Origin: Treponema sp.
GTDB taxonomy: Bacteria; Spirochaetota; Spirochaetia; Treponematales; Breznakiellaceae
Length of the DNA stretch: 21,110 nucleotides
Assembly (NCBI GenBank): GCA_031283505.1
Contig: JAITBO010000322.1
Coordinates: forward strand, 1 to 21,110
Direction: 5' to 3'
The notes under the pieces were generated by a model that saw only the letters and a program-made list of their open reading frames with translations, made no database searches and was not told the origin of the DNA. Both the position numbers and the translations under genes were made by a program. Of this stretch, positions 8,367 through 16,043 are shown piece by piece (the stretch's first letter is position 1; each line of letters begins with the position of its first letter).

Positions 8367-9389
8367 CTATGTTAACCGGGAACCGGTAAATCCCGGAGCG
8401 CCGTTTAAAAAAGAACGCCAATCCAGGGCTTTTTTGGTACGGTATTGCAGCTTTTCGGCTGCATAAATCCCATTCCCCGTTTGTATCAATATACCCCGGC
8501 CTTTGTCTATGCCCAGCACCGTCCCCGGCGGTTCCGTCACGGTTCCCCCGGAATTCACCGCTTTAGATGCTGCGTCCTCCTCCCAGGGCCGGCCCTCCAG
8601 GATATAAAGGTCCGCTTCCCCGTGACGAGTCAAGCAGAGAGGCCAGGGCGTAAAAGCCCTGATCCGGGCGTCTATTTCCATGACGCCGGCATTCCAGTCT
8701 ATACGCCCATCCTCTTTTTTAAGAAGGTGACAGTACACCGCTTCCGCGTGGTTTTGGGGGATTCCGGCGATCCCACCCCCGGCGAATCCCCGGATAAGAG
8801 CGGCCAGCAGGACGGCGCTTTTCCGGGCCGCTATCCCGCTTAAAGACGCGGCGGTTTCCCGGCCCGTCAACGAGAGCCGCTCCTGCGTCAAGATGTCCCC
8901 GGCGTCCATTTGAAGCGCAATCCGCTGTATGCTGATCCCGGTTTCGGCGTCCCGGCTCAGGATGGCCGCCTGAATGGGGGTAGGTCCCCGGTATCTGGGA
9001 AGCAGGGAGGGGTGTACATTGATCCCCCCCATGGGAAAGAGGCCCAGGAACCTGGGACCGAATATCCTGCCGTAAGCGAAGGAAACCAGAAGGTCCGGCT
9101 TTAGGGCGCTGACCGCCTCCCGAACTTCCGCGCCGAGCTTCTCCGGTTTCAGTATCACAAAGCCGGGCTTTCCCCGTTCCCCCAGAGCCGCCGACAACAC
9201 CGTAGCTGCGACGCCCACTTCGGTGGGTTCCGGCGTCCCGCGCCGTCCTTTGGGGGTATCCGCATTGGTAAGCACCCCCACAACTTCGCACACATCCTCC
9301 ATGCCGGAGGCGGCCAAGGCTTCCAGCGCCGGCACAGCTATCCCCGGACTTCCCGCAAAGAGTACGCGCAAACATATTTGTGTCCCCAT
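8367..9389 (-). CDS. fmt: Methionyl-tRNA formyltransferase
   Basis: This enzyme formylates the initiator Met-tRNA with 10-formyltetrahydrofolate. The 340-residue protein shows the N-terminal LRVLFAGSPGIAVPALEAL, the catalytic stretch INVHPSLLPRYRGPTPIQ (Asn124, His126) and MDAGDI (Asp162), then the C-terminal tRNA-binding domain with FTPWP. The ATG follows the def stop directly (TAGATG). The family usually begins at the residue equivalent to the TTG codon at 9371, so that codon is a possible alternative start giving 334 residues. There is no strong ribosome binding site for either, so coupling to def translation is likely. Formylation here pairs with deformylation by the upstream gene product. 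Confidence 0.95.
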   Translation of the reverse strand: MGTQICLRVLFAGSPGIAVPALEALAASGMEDVCEVVGVLTNADTPKGRRGTPEPTEVGVAATVLSAALGERGKPGFVILKPEKLGAEVREAVSALKPDLLVSFAYGRIFGPRFLGLFPMGGINVHPSLLPRYRGPTPIQAAILSRDAETGISIQRIALQMDAGDILTQERLSLTGRETAASLSGIAARKSAVLLAALIRGFAGGGIAGIPQNHAEAVYCHLLKKEDGRIDWNAGVMEIDARIRAFTPWPLCLTRHGEADLYILEGRPWEEDAASKAVNSGGTVTEPPGTVLGIDKGRGILIQTGNGIYAAEKLQYRTKKALDWRSFLNGAPGFTGSRLT

Positions 9390-9875
9390 CTATGCCCGCT
9401 GCTTCTTTTCAAATTTCGTCAAAATCCTGTTCCGTTTCGGCTCGGAAATCCGGTCTATAAAGAGGACCCCTTCCAGATGATCGTATTCATGGAGTATCAC
9501 CCGGGCCAGAATTCCCGCAGCTCCCAAGGTGAATGGCCGGCCCTTCTCGTTCCAGGCCTGAACCCGTATATGGGAAGGCCGGGCCACATCAGCCCAAAGT
9601 CCGGGTATAGAAAGACAACCTTCCTCGTATTTAACCTGATCCGTGGAAGTCTCAATAATTGAAGGATTGATGAATACCCGGGGTATGTCGCCTTCAATAT
9701 GAACCACAAAAATCCGCTTCATCAGTCCTATCTGGGGCCCCGCAAGGCCGACTCCCTTGCCTCCATGCAGAGTCTCAATCATGTCCTCGGCTATCTTCCT
9801 GTACTGAGCGTCTATGGGTCTAATCGTTTCCGCCTTTTGCCGTAAAAGCTCGTTTCCAAGGATTAATATCTCCAT
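9390..9875 (-). CDS. def: Peptide deformylase
   Basis: This metalloenzyme removes the N-formyl group from new proteins. Its 161 residues are normal length for a type 1 enzyme. All three active-site motifs are present: GVGLAGPQIG (residues 41-50, with Gly where Ala is usual), EEGCLSIPG with metal ligand Cys87, and HEYDH with His129 and His133 as metal ligands and Glu130 catalytic. It is the first gene of the def-fmt-PASTA operon. The upstream region on the minus strand is AT-rich, with no clear ribosome binding site and no convincing promoter hexamers. Confidence 0.96.
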   Translation of the reverse strand: MEILILGNELLRQKAETIRPIDAQYRKIAEDMIETLHGGKGVGLAGPQIGLMKRIFVVHIEGDIPRVFINPSIIETSTDQVKYEEGCLSIPGLWADVARPSHIRVQAWNEKGRPFTLGAAGILARVILHEYDHLEGVLFIDRISEPKRNRILTKFEKKQRA

Positions 9876-10242
9876 ATACCAAAAATATTACACAAAAAAA
9901 GAGAACGGGGAAAGCCGGTGACACAGAGATGCGGAATAAACGCATAGAAATTTTTATCCACGGATTAACACTGATGACGAAAATCCACTGCAAATTAAAG
10001 CCCCGCGAGACGTATAGCGCTTTAACCTCCGCGAGACATTAGGAACTGTACATATTTTGCGGATCAAATTTAGCGTATATATTCGGACAGGATACTCCGC
10101 CGCTTACCCTTACTTAACTCATGTTACGCAGGAAGAATAATATAAACCACTAACCACACGAACTTTTGAGGTTAAGCCCATAGTTTATTCGTGAAGTTTG
10201 TGGTTAAATTTCTTCAATTTTGGTTCCGGTGCGTAAGGTGAG
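9876..10242. other. Repeat mosaic between def and pta
   Basis: I see no gene. From left to right it holds a TAAACGCATAGAAA repeat (9937-9950) followed by a TCCACGGATTAACAC-type stretch, a TTAGGAACTGTACATA repeat (10039-10054), and a 131-bp segment (10115-10245) bounded by imperfect 16-bp inverted repeats with a hairpin inside. It appears to be a patchwork of small mobile repeats. Confidence 0.65.
10039..10054 (+). repeat. Dispersed TTAGGAACTGT repeat, copy 1
   Basis: TTAGGAACTGTACATA recurs as the reverse complement at 11401-11417 with one base changed, and partly at 14171-14184. In copies 1 and 2 the core is followed by a TTTTGCGGAT stretch, closer to the core in copy 1. Copies 1 and 2 flank pta in opposite orientation. 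Confidence 0.75.
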
Positions 10243-10245
10243 TTA
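10115..10245. mobile_element. MITE-like 131-bp element at the 3' end of pta
   Basis: TAACTCATGTTACGCA at 10115-10130 and TGCGTAAGGTGAGTTA at 10230-10245 are inverted repeats agreeing at 14 of 16 positions. The right end includes the pta stop codon. The interior contains a second imperfect inverted repeat (AACCACACGAACTT with AAGTTTGTGGTT). A near-identical terminal motif lies at 15277-15292 beside the intron remnant. No coding capacity is seen. The element call is inferred from structure alone. Confidence 0.45.
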
Positions 10246-11241
10246 CTTAACCCGCGCCAGGGTAACCGCCGCGGTAACCACAATGTCTTCTACCGAAGCG
10301 CCCCGGGAAAGGTCGCTGATGGGTTTGGCAAAGCCCTGGAGGAAGGGGCCGAAAGCTTCGGCCTTGCCCAGACGCTGGACCAGTTTGTACCCTATGTTAC
10401 CCGCCCCCAAATCAGGGAAGACCAGGGTGTTGACTTTTCCCCTGATGGGGCTGCCGGGGGCTTTCTTGTCCGTTACCGAAGGAACCAGGGCCGCGTCCGC
10501 CTGGATTTCTCCGTCAACGATAAGATTGGGGGCCTTGGCCTTTATTATATCCAGGGCTTCCTTTACCTTGAGTACATTAGGATGATCGCCGCCTGAACCT
10601 TTGGTTGAAAAGGAGAGAAGGGCAACCACCGGCTCCGCGTCCAGAAATTCCCGGCAGGACTGGGCGGCGGATATGGCGATTTCCGCAAGTTGTCCGGCGA
10701 CAGGGTCCGGAACAACGGCGCAGTCCGAGAAGATAAAGGCCCCGTCAATTCCCCAAGAACTGTCGGGGGTCTGCATGACAAAGCAGGAAGAAGCGGTTTT
10801 GGAACCCGGAGTAGTCCCGATGATGGTAAGCCCTGCCCGGAGTACATCGGCGGTGGCACTTTCCGCCCCGGCTACCATGGCGTCCGCGTCCCTCGTATGG
10901 ACCATCATGGCTCCCCAGCGCAGAAAATGCAGGACATCCTTTTTCGCCTGTTCTTCGGTTATGCCTTTACGTTTCCGCAGTTCAAAAAATTCATGGGCAT
11001 ATTTTTCCACCAACGGAGATTGTACGGGGTCCGCCAGGGCAATACCGTTAAGGTTAACCCCTTCCGCAGCGGCGGCTTTCTGAATTTCCGCTTCGGCTCC
11101 CACCAGGGTAACCGAGGCCGCAAGGCCCTCATCAACAATGATCCGGGCGGCTTTAATGGTCCGCGGTTCAGTTCCTTCAGCCAGAACCAGCCGTTTTTGC
11201 AGAGTCCTGGCCTTATTTTTCATATCTTTGACAAAATCCAT
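10243..11241 (-). CDS. pta: Phosphate acetyltransferase
   Basis: This cytoplasmic enzyme interconverts acetyl-CoA plus phosphate with acetyl phosphate plus CoA. It serves acetate production for ATP in fermentative treponemes, or acetyl-CoA synthesis in acetogenic ones. The protein aligns throughout with short bacterial Pta enzymes: RLVLAEGTEPRTIKAA at the start, ADAMVAGAESATADVLRAGL, and the C-terminal block VFPDLGAGNIGYKLVQRLG ending in PISDLSRGASVEDI. I chose ATG at 11241 (332 residues) because AAGGAG lies at ideal distance, whereas the longer frame would start at a TTG upstream of that site. No acetate kinase gene is adjacent. Its stop codon lies within a repeat-like inverted end. Confidence 0.95.
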   Translation of the reverse strand: MDFVKDMKNKARTLQKRLVLAEGTEPRTIKAARIIVDEGLAASVTLVGAEAEIQKAAAAEGVNLNGIALADPVQSPLVEKYAHEFFELRKRKGITEEQAKKDVLHFLRWGAMMVHTRDADAMVAGAESATADVLRAGLTIIGTTPGSKTASSCFVMQTPDSSWGIDGAFIFSDCAVVPDPVAGQLAEIAISAAQSCREFLDAEPVVALLSFSTKGSGGDHPNVLKVKEALDIIKAKAPNLIVDGEIQADAALVPSVTDKKAPGSPIRGKVNTLVFPDLGAGNIGYKLVQRLGKAEAFGPFLQGFAKPISDLSRGASVEDIVVTAAVTLARVK

Positions 11242-11283
11242 GATCTTCTCCTTATTCAAGCGGGAATAGTATGTTTGATGTAT

Positions 11284-11312
11284 AGCATACTCTGTTCCGC
11301 GCCTGTTTGCAA
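11284..11312 (-). promoter_or_regulatory. Candidate pta promoter
   Basis: On the minus strand TTGCAA (11312-11307) and TATGCT (11289-11284) are 17 bp apart, matching the -35 and -10 consensus at four bases each. An inverted pair AGTATG (11268-11273) and CATACT (11286-11291) overlaps the -10. The evidence is weak to moderate. Confidence 0.35.
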
Positions 11313-11400
11313 GCTGAAAGTACGGTATGTCAGGACCAGCACATATAAACCTTTATTCTTCGACTTATGAAACCAATCCGCAAAAATCCGTGCATTTTAT

Positions 11401-11417
11401 TTATGCACAGTTCCTAA
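11401..11417 (-). repeat. Dispersed TTAGGAACTGT repeat, copy 2
   Basis: The minus strand reads TTAGGAACTGTGCATAA, matching the copy at 10039-10054 in inverted orientation. A TTTTTGCGGAT stretch follows about 20 bp further along on the minus strand. The two copies bracket pta. Confidence 0.75.
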
Positions 11418-11516
11418 CTGCCCTGGATTATTACGAAAGGGGACAATGCTTTGACAGAATGTGTATTTTTTGCATTTTAAAATATACGCCAATTTTTTCA
11501 TATATTGTAATATTAG

Positions 11517-11693
11517 AGTTGTTTAGAAACTTCAGTTTCTAAACAACTTCCGCTAAAAAACGCGGTTTTGCAAGGCTTTAGCCTAAAAAACCGCAAGACT
11601 TGTGAGACAACCAACCGGGTTATCGAACAAGTCTATTGATAGAGGATTTCCCAAAACCGTGCGTGTTAGCGCACAAGTCAATTAGTTTTGGGA
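11517..11693 (+). other. Dense hairpin region in the 611-bp gap upstream of the chemoreceptor gene
   Basis: The gap 11242-11852 contains no gene, but this stretch has successive strong inverted repeats. They are AGTTGTTTAGAAACT/AGTTTCTAAACAACT (11517-11531 with 11534-11548), GCGGTTTT/AAAACCGC (11562-11569 with 11587-11594) enclosing AGGC/GCCT, AGACTTGT/ACAAGTCT (11596-11603 with 11627-11634), and TCCCAAAAC/GTTTTGGGA (11649-11657 with 11685-11693) enclosing GTGCG/CGCAC. A second ACAAGTC at 11673-11679 could pair alternatively with the third helix. It may be a structured leader or small RNA, or a cluster of inserted repeats. The remainder, 11694-11852, is AT-rich and probably holds the receptor promoter. 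Confidence 0.5.
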
Positions 11694-11852
11694 CAGGATC
11701 GATGCCGCCTGATACTTTATGATGCTTTTAGATTGGTGATACATTTCGTTGTATTGTCTTTTTTTCATATTTTAATAGCCGAAGTTATTGTTTTAAAAAT
11801 CTTTCAAAACCATAATTTTAAGAGGGGATATTCATTTATATAAGGATCGTTT

Positions 11853-14060
11853 ATGAAACTAAAATATCGTTTAAGCCTTATCGTTATTACGATTGTGGTA
11901 GTAGTAGCAGCGGCCATATCCATCATTTTGTTGAACCGCGCGTCTTCTTTACAGATGGACACCGCGCATACAAGCCAGGAACGGCTTGCCGCGGAACAGG
12001 CCAGGGCCATTCAGATACGTTATGAAGCCTATTTTCGTACCGTTCATACCCTGGCGGATACCTTGTCTGATTTTGACAAGACCGACGTAGGCAGGCAGCG
12101 CAACCGTTTCGATCAATTTATGGAATCGATTTTGCAATCCGAAGACCGTCTGGTCGCCATCTTTGTGGTCTTTAAGCCTAATACTATTGATCCCGGCATG
12201 GACGCTACTTTTGCGGGGCTGCCCGGTAATACCGAAACCGGTCAGTGGGCCAACTGGTATACCCGGCACTCCGGAGTGATTGAACACCTCACCTATGAGG
12301 ACATAGCGACGATTATGAATGACATCACCGGAGAAAACGCCCAGAAGGATTTGATGTACGATCCGATACTCCAGGTTGTAGCTGGCGAGAATACCTATAC
12401 GACAAAGATCTCCGTACCGGTGATTCGCCGCAAGACCAACGAGGTGGTAGGCAGGATCGGCGTGAATATCAATATGGCCTATATCCAGCCGGTAGTGGAC
12501 GCTATCATTAATAACCTGGCTGATATTACCGCCATGACGATTTATTCCCATAACGGTACGGTTATTGCCAGTTATGCCGAGGAGCATATCGGAAAAACCC
12601 TCAAGGAGGCACAAGGCAGCCTCTATGACAAGAATGCCGATGAGGCCCAGCAATCTATACTCCTGGGAGAAAAAAAAAGATTCTCGGTATATTCGTCAAT
12701 TCTCAAGAAAGATTTGGAACTCATCCTCTATCCCTTCCCTATAGGCGAAACCGGTTTTACATGGTCCCTAATGCTGGGTACGGAAAAGAACGTCATCCTG
12801 GAGGACATCAACACCCTGACCGGCTTTACCATTATCCTGGGGGTGGCTTCGGCGCTTGTCGCGGTGGTCATCATCTTCTTTGTTGCCGGAAATATTGCCA
12901 AGCCCATCGTCAAGGTGGCCCTTACCCTCAAGGATATATCCGAAGGCGAAGGAGACCTTACCAAAACGGTAGCCATCCATTCCAAAGACGAAATAGGCGA
13001 CATGGCCCGGTATTTTAACGCAACCCTGGAAAAGATTAGAACCCTGGTAGTTACCATCAAGAAACAGGCCATTGCCCTTTTCGATGTCGGGAATGAGCTT
13101 GCCGGGAACATGACCGAGACCGCCTCGGCGATCAACGAAATCACCGCCAATATCCAAAGTATCAAGGGGCGGGTTATAAATCAGTCTTCTTCGGTAACCG
13201 AAACCAACGCAACTATGGAACAGATCACCTTCAACATCGACAAGCTCAAAGGCCATGTGGACCGCCAGAGCGACAGCGTGGCCAAGTCATCCTCCGCCAT
13301 TGAGGAAATGCTTGCCAATATCCAATCCGTTACCCAAACCCTGGTTAAAAACGCCGTTAACGTCAAAGAATTAATGGCGGCCTCCGAGGTAGGGCGTTCC
13401 GGGCTTCAGGAAGTGGCAACGGACATCCAGGAGATCTCCCGGGAGTCCGAAGGGCTTTTGGAGATCAATGCGGTGATGGAAAATATTGCCAGCCAGACAA
13501 ACCTCTTGTCCATGAACGCCGCCATAGAAGCCGCCCATGCCGGGGAAGCGGGTAAGGGTTTCGCGGTAGTGGCCGATGAGATACGGAAACTGGCGGAGAA
13601 TTCCGGGGAACAGTCCAAGACTATCAGCGCAGTTCTCAAGAAGATCAAAGACGCTATTGACAAGATAACCCGGTCAACCGACAGCGTTCTTAACAAGTTT
13701 GAGGCCATAGACAACGGAGTACGGACCGTATCCGATCAGGCGGAGAACATCCGTAACGCCATGGAGGAACAGAGCGTGGGGAGTAAACAGATTCTGGAGG
13801 CCATAGGTCAATTGAACGAGGTTACCCATGTGGTCAAGAGCGGGTCCGAAGAAATGCTTGAGGGAAGCCGGCAGGTAATAGAAGAGAGTAAAAATCTGGA
13901 AATGGTAACCGAGGAGATAAGCAACGGGATGAACGAGATGGCCACCGGGGCGGATGAGATCAATGTGGCGATAAACCGGGTGAACGCCATCAGTGGAGAA
14001 AATAAAGAAAATATTGAAGTGCTGGTCCAGGAGGTATCGAAATTTAAGGTTGAAAGTTGA
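11853..14060 (+). CDS. Methyl-accepting chemotaxis protein with dCache-type sensor
   Basis: This 735-residue transmembrane chemoreceptor passes ligand signals to CheA/CheW to steer swimming. Visible parts are TM helix 1 (residues 8-28), a periplasmic region of about 290 residues ending [14 protein letters not shown] as in dCache_1 sensors, TM helix 2 (322-345), a HAMP domain (346-400, with P351 and EGEGDLT), and a long coiled-coil signalling domain. The signalling tip near 538-582 carries the highly conserved [20 protein letters not shown] and [14 protein letters not shown]. It ends VSKFKVES without a CheR-binding pentapeptide. AAGGAT lies upstream of ATG. The gene stands alone, with a hairpin-rich gap before it and repeats after it. 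The ligand is unknown. I could not see the amino-acid-binding motif typical of some dCache receptors. Confidence 0.95.
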   Translation: MKLKYRLSLIVITIVVVVAAAISIILLNRASSLQMDTAHTSQERLAAEQARAIQIRYEAYFRTVHTLADTLSDFDKTDVGRQRNRFDQFMESILQSEDRLVAIFVVFKPNTIDPGMDATFAGLPGNTETGQWANWYTRHSGVIEHLTYEDIATIMNDITGENAQKDLMYDPILQVVAGENTYTTKISVPVIRRKTNEVVGRIGVNINMAYIQPVVDAIINNLADITAMTIYSHNGTVIASYAEEHIGKTLKEAQGSLYDKNADEAQQSILLGEKKRFSVYSSILKKDLELILYPFPIGETGFTWSLMLGTEKNVILEDINTLTGFTIILGVASALVAVVIIFFVAGNIAKPIVKVALTLKDISEGEGDLTKTVAIHSKDEIGDMARYFNATLEKIRTLVVTIKKQAIALFDVGNELAGNMTETASAINEITANIQSIKGRVINQSSSVTETNATMEQITFNIDKLKGHVDRQSDSVAKSSSAIEEMLANIQSVTQTLVKNAVNVKELMAASEVGRSGLQEVATDIQEISRESEGLLEINAVMENIASQTNLLSMNAAIEAAHAGEAGKGFAVVADEIRKLAENSGEQSKTISAVLKKIKDAIDKITRSTDSVLNKFEAIDNGVRTVSDQAENIRNAMEEQSVGSKQILEAIGQLNEVTHVVKSGSEEMLEGSRQVIEESKNLEMVTEEISNGMNEMATGADEINVAINRVNAISGENKENIEVLVQEVSKFKVES

Positions 14061-14274
14061 GCTGGTTTCAAAACCTGGCTGGCAGGTTGATTAATCTAAA
14101 TGTACCGATATATCAATTACGCAAGGCATAACGATAAGGGAAAGCTCTTATTCTTATATCGTTTTGTGCCTAAGGAACTGTACAGAAATAATGGCCATTT
14201 GGCCATGTTATTTCCTTATGTGATAGCCTTCACCTATACATTAATAATGCGGAGGTATCCCCAAAGGATATCCC
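14061..14274. other. Downstream region of the chemoreceptor with three hairpins
   Basis: AACCTG/CAGGTT (14072-14088) lies just after the receptor stop and may be a weak terminator, although no T-run follows. A longer imperfect inverted repeat spans 14124-14172 (AGGCATAACGATAAG against CTTATATCGTTTTGTGCCT). GAAATAATGGCCA (14185-14197) pairs with TGGCCA and TTATTTC (14200-14214) apart from a two-base bulge. A partial TAAGGAACTGTACA repeat is at 14171-14184. I see no convincing gene. Confidence 0.55.
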
Positions 14275-14412
14275 TTAGGTCAAATACAGAAAGATGAGTT
14301 TCAGCAAATCTTCCCGTGCCCACTGTAACGTGCCCGGTTCCTTCGCTTTTGCTCTCCACAACTCCGGCAGTATCGCCGCCAGATCTTCGAAGGTATAGTT
14401 GTCCTCTCCCAT
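14275..14412 (-). pseudogene. 45-codon orphan ORF, possible transposase N-terminal remnant
   Basis: The minus strand from ATG at 14412 to TAA at 14275 encodes a leucine-rich, amphipathic 45-residue peptide containing TFEDLAAILPELWRAK and REDLLKLIFLYLT. It looks like the start of a larger protein rather than random sequence. The pattern reminds me of the N-termini of some treponemal transposases, but I cannot confirm that. In a neighbouring frame, LLKQLAKQFSPDKLG lies just upstream (14413-14459), which suggests a frameshifted remnant. It sits next to the broken intron, fitting a mobile-element scar. The 58 bp to the intron remnant hold only a TAAACGCATA repeat. Confidence 0.35.
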
Positions 14413-14470
14413 GTCCCCAGTTTATCCGGTGAGAACTGTTTTGCCAACTGCTTAAGTAAACGCATATGGA

Positions 14471-15181
14471 CTAAAGTCCGAGATCCCTCTGGCTTACTAT
14501 GCCCTCCGCCATTATTCCGCTCTTGAGGAACTTCTTTATCAGGCTTATCACCGCTTCGTCCTTCACCGTCTCCCTCACCATCTTTATCAACAGGTCGTGA
14601 TTCACCGTGTCAAAGTATTTCTCCAAGTCCAGGTCTACTACATACGTATACCCTTCCTCGTAGTACCCCTTCGCGTGTTCTATCGCTTGATGGGCACTTC
14701 GTCCCGGTCTGAACCCGTAACTGCTGTCCGAGAAGGTCTGCTCGAATATCGGTTGCAGGATTTGTACTACCGCCTGTTTGCGGAAACAAAGTTTCCGAAC
14801 CATCCGGTCTATCACCGTCAGTATTCCCAACTGCCGTTCCCCTCCGTCCGGTTTCGGGATTTCCACCCTCCTCACCGGAGCGGGTTTGTACCATCCGTCC
14901 TCAATGCATAGTTCCCGGTACTATTTGATACGGTACGGTTGCAGTTCCTCCACCCTCATCCCGTCTACTCAGGCGGCCCCGCCGTTTCCTACCACCCGCT
15001 CGCAGGCGTCAAACATATTATCTATGTTCAATACCTTTCCGAGCAGTTCCGCACTGCCCACTACCATGGCCTCCGGTGTCCCAATGCTCCGCTCTCCCTT
15101 TGGTTCTTCGGGTTCCACCCTATCCCCCAAAGGAAAGCCAAAGTCAAGTTCCCCTGGCTCTGTTTTCTACTCTCCACACAT
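14471..15181 (-). pseudogene. Truncated, stop-interrupted group II intron reverse transcriptase
   Basis: Reading the minus strand in one frame from ATG at 15181, the sequence follows the start of a bacterial group II intron-encoded protein. It shows SIGTPEAMVV, LLGKVLNIDNMFDACERVV, VDGMRVEEL, YRELCIEDGWYKPAPVRR, VEIPKPDGGERQLGI, FEQTFSDSSYGFRPGRSAHQ and YVVDLDLEKYFDTVNHDLL (reverse transcriptase blocks up to about RT3). In-frame stops occur at 15167-15169 (TAG), 14969-14971 (TGA) and 14921-14923 (TAG). The frame ends at 14471 before the expected YADD active site, maturase and endonuclease parts. A 7-residue palindrome-encoded insert, RKLCFRK, disrupts the stretch after DRMV. The longest open piece starts at a GTG at 14875 (134 residues), but it is not a functional gene. 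Confidence 0.88.
14781..14797. repeat. Palindromic insertion inside the reverse-transcriptase remnant
   Basis: CGGAAAC-AAA-GTTTCCG is a perfect 7-bp inverted repeat that encodes the extra residues RKLCFRK on the minus strand. Group II proteins usually run straight from DR(M/V) to QQA at this point. The core GAAACTT...GTTTC is shared with the hairpin at 11517-11548. Confidence 0.55.
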
Positions 15182-15266
15182 CGTTCCACCTTCCTCTCAC
15201 TCGTGAGTCTCCGTGCGAACTATTGTTCGCCTTGTTCGGCCCTTCCCGCTCTGTTCGTACTCCCGC

Positions 15267-15289
15267 TTATTCTTCCTGCGTAACATGAG
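15267..15289 (-). repeat. 23-bp exact inverted match to 10118-10140
   Basis: The reverse complement of 15267-15289 (beginning CTCATGTTACGCAGG) is identical to 10118-10140 over 23 bases and diverges on both sides. One copy borders the intron remnant and the other lies in the MITE-like element after pta. It probably marks a shared element end. Confidence 0.85.
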
Positions 15290-15342
15290 CTAGTAATAAA
15301 AACCCCGTGTTCCTCCGTGGTAAAATTCCTATGCGTTTGTCC
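15290..15342 (+). repeat. 53-bp dispersed intergenic repeat, copy 2
   Basis: It matches the reverse complement of 7026-7078 in about 44 of 54 aligned columns, from CTAGTAATAAAAAC to CTATGCGTTTGTCC. It lies between the intron remnant and nth, in a gap of about 100 bp that otherwise holds no gene. Confidence 0.75.
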
Positions 15343-15392
15343 TGCCTGAATCCGGGATAGTATATGCCCCTCATTTCGGATTAATATGCCTT

Positions 15393-16043
15393 ATGAAGGT
15401 CCCCGAATCCCAGGAGGTAAAAACCCGTCTTGCCGGAATCATGGCCGTTCTCGGCCCCCTGTACCCGGACCGCAAGCCCCTTTTGGATTATACAAACCCT
15501 TTCCAACTCCTGATCGCCACGGTACTGGCCGCCCAGTGTACGGACGCGGCGGTGAACCTTGTCACCCCCGCCCTTTTTGCCCGGTTTCCGAACCCGGCGG
15601 CCCTTGCGGAAGCCCTCCTTCCGGAGATTGAAACCCTGATCCATTCCACCGGGTTCTTCCGGGCCAAGGCCCGAAACATCAGGGCCCTTTCCCGGCAGCT
15701 TGAGGATCGTCATGGAGGCGAAGTCCCGCAGACCATGGAGGAGCTTACAGCGCTTCCGGGGGTTGGCCGGAAAACAGCCGGGGTGGTACTCTCCACCTTC
15801 TTCGGCGTTCCCGCCATCATCGTGGACACCCATTTCTCCCGGGTCACCCGCCGTCTGGGGCTTACCGAATCGGACCGGCCCGAGGTCATAGAGCGGGACC
15901 TGGGGGTCGCCGCGTCCAGAGAACAGTGGACCGCCGTAAGCCACGTCCTCAACCGCCATGGACGGCTCTGCTGCCACGCTCGCAAGCCTTCGTGCAATAC
16001 CTGCGCGGTAACCAATCAATGCCCTAAAGTTTTAACGATTTAA
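15393..16043 (+). CDS. nth: Endonuclease III (DNA glycosylase/AP lyase)
   Basis: This base-excision repair enzyme removes oxidised pyrimidines and cleaves the abasic site. Its 216 residues match the family length. Hallmarks are LLIATVLAAQCTDAAVN, the helix-hairpin-helix LPGVGRKTAGVV with catalytic Lys127, VDTHFSRV with catalytic Asp145, and a C-terminal 4Fe-4S cluster loop Cys194-x6-Cys201-x2-Cys204-x5-Cys210. No strong ribosome binding site precedes the ATG at 15393. An AGGAGG lies inside the gene (15412-15417) without a start at proper spacing, and the chosen start gives the expected N-terminal length. It overlaps the convergent ribF by 4 bp at the stop codons, with no terminator between them. 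Confidence 0.96.
   Translation: MKVPESQEVKTRLAGIMAVLGPLYPDRKPLLDYTNPFQLLIATVLAAQCTDAAVNLVTPALFARFPNPAALAEALLPEIETLIHSTGFFRAKARNIRALSRQLEDRHGGEVPQTMEELTALPGVGRKTAGVVLSTFFGVPAIIVDTHFSRVTRRLGLTESDRPEVIERDLGVAASREQWTAVSHVLNRHGRLCCHARKPSCNTCAVTNQCPKVLTI

Larger units (their letters stand above)
14471..15289 (-). mobile_element. Group II intron remnant
   Basis: The reverse-transcriptase pseudogene plus about 108 bp upstream on the minus strand (15182-15289) make up the remaining intron. The several hundred nucleotides of ribozyme domains normally found 5' of the protein gene are absent, and I find no domain V-like hairpin at the 3' side. The intron is therefore truncated at both ends and immobile. 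Repeat motifs TAAACGCATA (14457-14466) and CTATGCGTTT (15329-15338) lie outside it in inverted orientation. Confidence 0.7.

Noticed and set aside
11517..11693. Possible c-di-GMP riboswitch (GEMM) before a chemoreceptor gene
   Set aside because: GCAAGGC followed by GCCTAAA and later GGGTTATCGA recall parts of the motif. The required 5' conserved block and GNRA tetraloop/receptor pair are missing, and the helices run in a different order.
11759..11785. Flagellar sigma28 promoter for the chemoreceptor
   Set aside because: GCCGAAGT at 11778 is close to the -10 element, but no TAAA lies 15 bp upstream (TTTT is there instead).
14100..14297. 65-codon plus-strand frame after the chemoreceptor
   Set aside because: It covers palindromes and a dispersed repeat, lacks a ribosome binding site and shows no protein-like pattern.
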